Assembly: GCF_000715075.1 (NCBI RefSeq)
Contig: NC_134102.1
Location: forward strand, 111,488,001 to 111,552,000
Reading direction: 5' to 3'
DNA length: 64,000 nucleotides
From: Nicotiana tabacum
Lineage: Eukaryota > Streptophyta > Magnoliopsida > Solanales > Solanaceae
In this document: positions 58,348 to 64,000 of the stretch, in pieces
Numbering within the stretch: the stretch's first letter is position 1
How the letters are laid out: every line of letters begins with the position of its first letter
Notes under the pieces: generated by a model
What the model saw: the letters and a program-made list of their open reading frames with translations, nothing else
Database searches by the model: none
What the model was told of the DNA's origin: nothing
Position numbers and translations under genes: made by a program

Positions 58348-61260
58348 TGAAATGACCTGACCGGTCGTTTTGAGTTCTAGCGTGTCATTCGGCGGTTTGA
58401 GGCCATGAGTAGCTTCACTTCAGATATTATGACTTGTACGTGTGGTCGAAATTGGAATTTGGAAAGTTCGGAGTTGATTTGGAGAGAAAATTCTAAATTC
58501 AGAAGCTTTAAGTTGGAGGAATTGACTAAGGGTTGATTTTAAGTAAACGATCTTGGAATCGAGATTTGAAGGTTCCAACAAGTTTGTATGATGATTTTGG
58601 ACTTGGGCGTATGTTCGGATCGGGTTTTGAATGACTCGGGAATATCTCGGTGCTTATTACGGAAGTTTGGCATTTGGAAGAATTTCATAAATTTGGGTTG
58701 AAGTGTTTTACAATGTTATCGATGTCCGTTTGGATTTCTGAGTTAGAGAATAGCTCCGTATGATGATTCTGGCCTAAGGAGTGCATCCAGAAGTGGATTT
58801 GGAGGTCCGTAGGTCATTTTAGGGTCATTTGGTGAAAATTGGAAATTTGGATAACTTTGAGAAGTTTGACCGAGAGTGGACTTTTTGATATCGGGGTCGG
58901 ATTCCGATTCGGGAAGTTGGAGTAGGTCCATAATGTCAATTATGACTTGTATGCAAAATTTGAGGTCAATCGGACGTGATTTGATAGGTTTCGACATCAA
59001 ATGTAGAAGTTTGAAGTTTCAAAGTTCATTAGGTTTGAATTGGAGAGCGATTCGTAGCTTCGATGTTGTTTGGCATGATTTGAGGCCTCGACTAAGTTCG
59101 TAATGTAATTTAGGACATGTTGGTATATTTGGTTGAGGTTTCGATGGCCTCAGGTGGATTCCTGATGGTTAACAGATCGAGTTTGGACTTGGAAGAAGTG
59201 CCGAGGCACCTGATATCTGGTGCAATTGCACCTGCGTGAAAAGGGCCGCATGTGCGAGCCTGTAGGTGCGGCAATGTGGTCGCAAAAGTGATATTTGGAC
59301 GGAGATGGGATGGCTGTAGATGCGAGGATATTTCCGCATCTGCAAGCCTGCAGATACGAGGAAAGCTCTGCAGAAGCGGAATGCGAGCTGGGCAGCTGGA
59401 GTTGCAGAAGCAGAAGGTCTCCGCATGTGCGAGATCGCAGGGGCACATTTGTCATCGCGGGTGCGGAGCTGTGCTGGGCATAGGGTATGCACATGTGCGA
59501 GGTTTTGACCGCACCTGCGAGACCACAAATGCGGTGAAGTGGCCACAGGTGCGGTAGTCAGGCTAGGCATTGTTCTTTTTAAACAAAGGGGTTGGATCAA
59601 TTCCACTTCATTTCGTCCATGGGAGCCAATTTGGAGCAATTTTGGAGTGCCATCTTCATCAGCTATTATGGGCAAGAGATTTCTTCACATTCTAAGTTAA
59701 ATACATGATTCTTATATGGATCCAAGCATGAAAGTTTGTAGAAATTTGGGATTTTAAGAAAGACCTAGAAATTGGTAGTTTTGGATTTTGACCATGAAAT
59801 TGGATTTGGAATTGAGAATAAATTATATATTTGAGTTCGTAATGTTAAAGGTAATGGTTATCTTTGAAAAGTTTTGGAATTCGGGCGCGTGGGCCCGATG
59901 GTGATTTTATCGACTTTTCAAACGGAGTTGAAAATTGTTGTAAATAGGATTATAATGAGTATTAGAGTATATATTTATGGATTTGCACATTTATTGACTT
60001 ATTTTGGAACGATGGGCATCGGTTTGAGCTGTTGGAAAGGCTTTGGAACCGGTTATGAAATTTCGGAGCGAGGTAAGTCTCCTTTATAACCTTGTAAGAG
60101 GGAATTAACCCCATAGGCGAATTGAATTAAAATGTGCTTCTATTTGTGGGGGCTATGTACGCACGAGGTGGCGAGAGTCCGTACGTAGCTACTAATCATG
60201 CTATTGTCCGGGTAGTCTATGACCCAAATCATGTTATACTTGCGATGTTTGCGCCCTACTTGTTAATTTAATTGCTTAAATCATATTGAAACTTGATAAA
60301 GGAATTGTAAAAGGTTAAAATTTATTTTCTTGACCGTTAATGAGAATTTGGTATTCCCTTGAATAATTGCCCCTTAATTAATCTTGAATTGGTTGTTGTA
60401 AATGTATTTTCTCTTTTGTGGAGCGGGCCGAACACCTCGATAGCAATTGGATGCATCTATGGTTTACGCCGTTCGACCCTTGGCAGTGCACAGTTTAAAT
60501 ATTTATGTTGGATCAGGCCGTATGACATCAACATAATTTGCGCATGATAAATCTTTGGAACGAATTATAATTGATATTGCTTTTTTGGCTTGAGATATGA
60601 ATTGTTAAATGACGAGAATAAGTTTGGAAAAATTTCCTACTAATAAAAGAATTGTCCATTCACTTCTTGTTATTGAGTTTATAGCTATTTCATACAATCC
60701 ATGCTTAAGTATAATATCAGTATTTACTGTTAGCCCATAGTAAGTGTTGGAGTCGACCCCTCGTCACTACTTCTTCGAGGTTAGACGGAATACTTACTGG
60801 GTACATGTTGATTTACGTACTCATACTACACTTGCTGTACATTTTTGTTTAGGTACTTATATGTCTAATGGCCTTGTGGGTGCAAAGGCGCGGTTATTGC
60901 GAGGAATTAAGTGAGCTGCATTCTATACTACGATCCGCAGCCAGCAGAGTCTCCTTCAGAGTTATTTATGTCTTTCCTGTCTAATTTGTATTCCAGACAG
61001 ATGCTGTATTTTATTTTACTCCCTAGTTAATGCTCATGCACTTGTGACACCGGGTTTCGGGAGTGGTTATAGGTTGTTTAGTATTTTAGTTGCAAAAATA
61101 TTATCATTTACTCCGTAAGTTCTATATTTTACTATTTAATTGAAGGAAATTATGATTTGAAAATACTAATATGAGTAATTAAGTTAATTAATTATCGTTG
61201 GCTTGCCTGACAGCGGTGTTAGGTGCCATCACGACCTTTAAAGGATTTTGGGTCGTGACA
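58348..61260 (+). repeat. Element E LTR
   Basis: It begins TGAAATGACCTGACCGGTCG, a mutated form of the TGTAACGAC...CCGGTCG start, and ends TTTTGGGTCGTGACA, 2913 bases. A CpG palindrome array lies at about 59225-59560, GAGGTAAGT at 60070-60078 and GAGGTGGCGAG near 60158. Confidence 0.9.
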
Positions 61261-64000
61261 ACATAGTATTAAAGCACTAGGTTCATGTAGGTCTCACGAG
61301 TCATGAGCAAGTATAGTAGAGTCTTGCGGATCGGTACGGAGACGTCTGTACTTATCTTCGAGAGGCTACAAGGCCATTAGGAGCATTTCCTTTTCTTGAT
61401 CCCTCATCGTGCGATTTGATTCTTTTGAGGCTTATGCCTTTGTTTCTTTCCTATTTAATCTTATGTGACGTGAAACGCTTGTTATCAATTGGGAATCGAG
61501 GAATTTTAATCGCACTACAGATGTAGTGCAAAATGTTTCTTCCTGCATATTCGATTGGGCTAATATCGTCGCCTTGTGGAAGGATGATCTTTTGTTCCAG
61601 CTCAGTAACGGTGTTTTCTATAATTTCGAGACTGTGCACGGGTTGCTACGATATCTATGAGTTGTTATAGCACAACATTGATGTAATGGTAAGATACTTG
61701 TTTACGTGTCGGGACAGTGAGTTATTCGAAAGGAGGTTTTACTCAGTGCATGATTCAGAGATTCAGTATTTTATTTCCGGCAATCGGGCTACGAATGATT
61801 AGGTTTGGGTCGATGGGGTAACGAGACTTGGTATTTTCGAGCATGGTGGAATTCTCATATGTGATGTGGCGTCATTGTCCTTGTTGAATGCATTAAGGAT
61901 CGTCAGTATTATGGTCTATCAAATTGCCTTCGGGGCAGGGTATTGTGGAATGGTACCTGAGAAACGGTTGTCAGAGATAGCGGAGCATAGCAATTTGGAA
62001 TCGAATGGGTATTTCTAATGTTGATGGCTCGAGATGGATGATATTTTGGGAGGCTTAGAATTGGTGGTAATTTATTAGTTCAAAAGCTACAAGGATGAAT
62101 TCAGATGTGAGGCAACAATTGGGTAGCGAAGGACGATGGAGGACATGTGGGAGGTGTTTTGCGATGGTTGAAATGCGAGAAGGTAAAGTATGAAAAGCAG
62201 AAGTCGAGAAATCGCTTAAAGGAGAGGGTTTGACCAAAGTGGGAGAGTGGCAGAGTAGCATATGGGTTGTGTGGTAGGATAACTGCACGTCTTGGGGAAA
62301 GTTTAGAGTGATTTGGGGTTCATGGTGGGCAGTGACTAGGTCTACGGGCTTAATTTGGAATGTTGGCTTTTATACGGAGGAGGGTTGGATACGACGGAAA
62401 GGAGTTGCATGATATCAAGAAGGATACAACATGACTTTGGATTAGAATGTATTGTCGCACCTTTAGTTGATGTCCATGAGGAGTGAACAGACTTGTACAG
62501 CTGGTGAATGAGCACAGGCTCATGATGGTTTATTGGTTTCGTGGTAATTGTACTAGGTGTAGCATTGTCGGAAGATGTCAGCATGGAATTTCCACAGGTG
62601 GGTTATTTCCAGTGAGCAGGTTAACGGTTGCGTGGTGTTGACGAAGCTTCTGCGAAGAATTATACTGGCTACCCGGTATGAGGTCGAACATGTGAATGTG
62701 GCTAGGGATTCATAGCGTTCATGAAATGGTTAACAAGAAGATTTCGAGGAATTTGGCGGGTCGATTGCGCGGGGTCATATCAGTGAGGAAGAAGGAATCT
62801 TGGTAGGTTCCAGGGTTATGTAATGGTAGCTTCAAGCTAAGTGGGAGAGCCCCACCGCTTACGACTGGATTGCATGGTTGTCTACTTGTGAGGTTTTTGG
62901 TTATCGGCATATTGGTGGGTTATTACGATTAAGGAAAGAGAACATCAGTGGTGATTTTAGCAAAGGATTTGAGGAATGTGTGCTACAATTGGCCTTATCA
63001 ATTTATGTTCAGGCTTTGGGAAGACTCAGGATTTGTGCTTCGTGTAGATGTGATGTACAAGAAAGGTGATTCAGCCGGGTGCTTCTTTGAGAGGGCATTC
63101 ATGTGCTAGCAGAGCCTTGGAGTTTGACCATATCTGGGAACAAGTCAGAGTGGGTGACTCTCAACAACAGTCCTACTCTTGTATGGTTAAGGATTTCGAG
63201 TCCGTAGTATGGTTAAGTATCGAGCTTTTGCAGTGGACTATGAAAAGGGGCTTGGAATGTTTTATGTTATCATTGGGTATGCGGTGCAGTATTGGAGAAA
63301 GGGAATAAGTAGCTTCAAATTCACGGAAGGTCTTGCAGAATGGGTGTACCAGTTAGTGATGCTATAGTGCGCGTAAGGAGAATATGAGATGGTTTATGGT
63401 TGTTGAGACGATATGGTCTCGTGGATTGGGTCACTCGAGATGAGTGTTGTTGGGTTTCGTTACGTTAATAAATGTAGCTATTATTATTTCTAGGGCAAGT
63501 TGAGAATAAATTGGAAGAAGTCTGATCGGCTAATAATGATTGAATCGACATGATTGTGGTCGTGATCAGTTCCCTCAGCGTGTTAAGTTATGTATGTGGT
63601 TTATGGCGGTACGTGCGAGGCTTGACAGCCACCGTAATTCGATTGATTTGGGAGGTATTTGGTTCTAAGGACTAGGTTGAGTAAATGGATTCCGGAAGAG
63701 TCATGGCGATTTAGATCGCGACATGAGGTTTGTGTTCCCGCAGTTTGAGAATTCAGCCGCGTTGATTGGTTCTTCTGAAATGAGCCAAGTAAGAGGTTTC
63801 TGTATGATGAAAGGTTTATTCTACTAGTGGTTCAGGAGTTATGATGAAATTTTTTTATACTCTCGCGTATTGGTATGTTAGGTGCATTAAGCGGCATGTG
63901 AATTGGAAGTTGAGAATCAAGGTTGCAGTTTTGTATTGACAAGAATGTTACGAGCTCGGATGAGCAAGAGAGGATTCAGATGGTTAGAGTAAGCTGGTAT
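61261..64000 (+). other. Element E interior (partial), non-coding
   Basis: The primer site is degraded: AGTATTAAAGC stands where GGTATCAGAGC is expected (61265-61275). The sequence is collinear with the element B interior but has about 300 extra bases at roughly 62490-62790. Open frames are short (under 85 codons) and carry no known motif. Confidence 0.75.

Larger units (their letters stand above)
58348..64000 (+). mobile_element. Element E: second copy of the B family, plus strand, partial
   Basis: The LTR is 58348-61260 and the interior 61261 onward, cut by the window edge. The interior follows the reverse complement of 25479-29537 in the same order, for example the stretch near 61840 with 28920-28990 and that near 63610 with 27580-27610. 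No coding region is recognised. Confidence 0.85.

Noticed and set aside
59150..59675. Cluster of overlapping ORFs of 95-168 codons on both strands, rich in C, R and S
   Set aside because: The CpG palindrome array is poor in stop codons in all frames. The frames have no domain and are not conserved between LTR copies.
1..64000. Integrated plant pararetrovirus sequence
   Set aside because: All RT, RNase H and integrase motifs fit Ty1/copia or Ty3/gypsy elements with LTRs. No movement-protein or coat-protein motif was seen.
1..64000. tRNA or rRNA genes
   Set aside because: No cloverleaf with A and B boxes or rRNA-like sequence was recognised. The tRNA-Met complements are primer-binding sites.

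Overview
This window is plant nuclear DNA, most likely from the nightshade family and probably Nicotiana. Three things support this: spliced exons of the chloroplast import gene TIC110, a TTG-tailed SINE 3' end of the tobacco TS type, and nested Ty3/gypsy chromovirus (Tekay/Del-like) LTR retrotransposons typical of large Solanaceae genomes. No bacterial or organellar genes were seen.

Layout. Positions 1-1941 (minus strand) hold the first two coding exons of TIC110 and their introns; the rest of the gene lies off the left edge. The first 282 bases upstream of its ATG are host DNA. A 43 kb stack of nested insertions then fills 2224-45287. It consists of a Ty1/copia element (2224-7861, TSD TTTAT, with a SINE fragment in one LTR), 62 bases of host DNA, and a hAT DNA transposon (7929-45287). 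The hAT transposase gene was itself split by gypsy element A (10647-44446, TSD ATTAT). Element A carries a solo LTR in its left LTR (11291-12833). Its right LTR holds a short hAT-type non-autonomous element (20715-21516), a tandemly arranged non-coding LTR element B (21782-32656) and gypsy element C (33916-44190, TSD CGATC). Without the insertions, host DNA would read 1-2223, 7867-7928, 45296 onwards.

Positions 45296-49681 look like host intergenic DNA. They contain a possible small spliced plus-strand gene, divergent to TIC110 before the insertions, a three-copy tandem repeat and a possible Helitron 3' end. From 49682 to the right edge everything is plus-strand gypsy-type LTR material: LTR fragments F and G, an element D with a 2.7 kb LTR and a non-coding interior, and element E, a second copy of the B family that runs off the window.

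All transposon genes seen are broken by stops, frameshifts or deletions; the longest intact domain is the integrase of element C. The most notable unexplained signal is an architecture shared by the LTRs of several gypsy families. In element orientation it is a CpG-rich array of short palindromes about one third into the LTR (just upstream of a TATA box in family B), then a GAGGTAAGT-type splice-donor sequence, then a GAGGTGACGAG block, then the common TGACA end beside a tRNA-Met type primer site. Family B conserves a roughly 4 kb interior with no recognisable protein.
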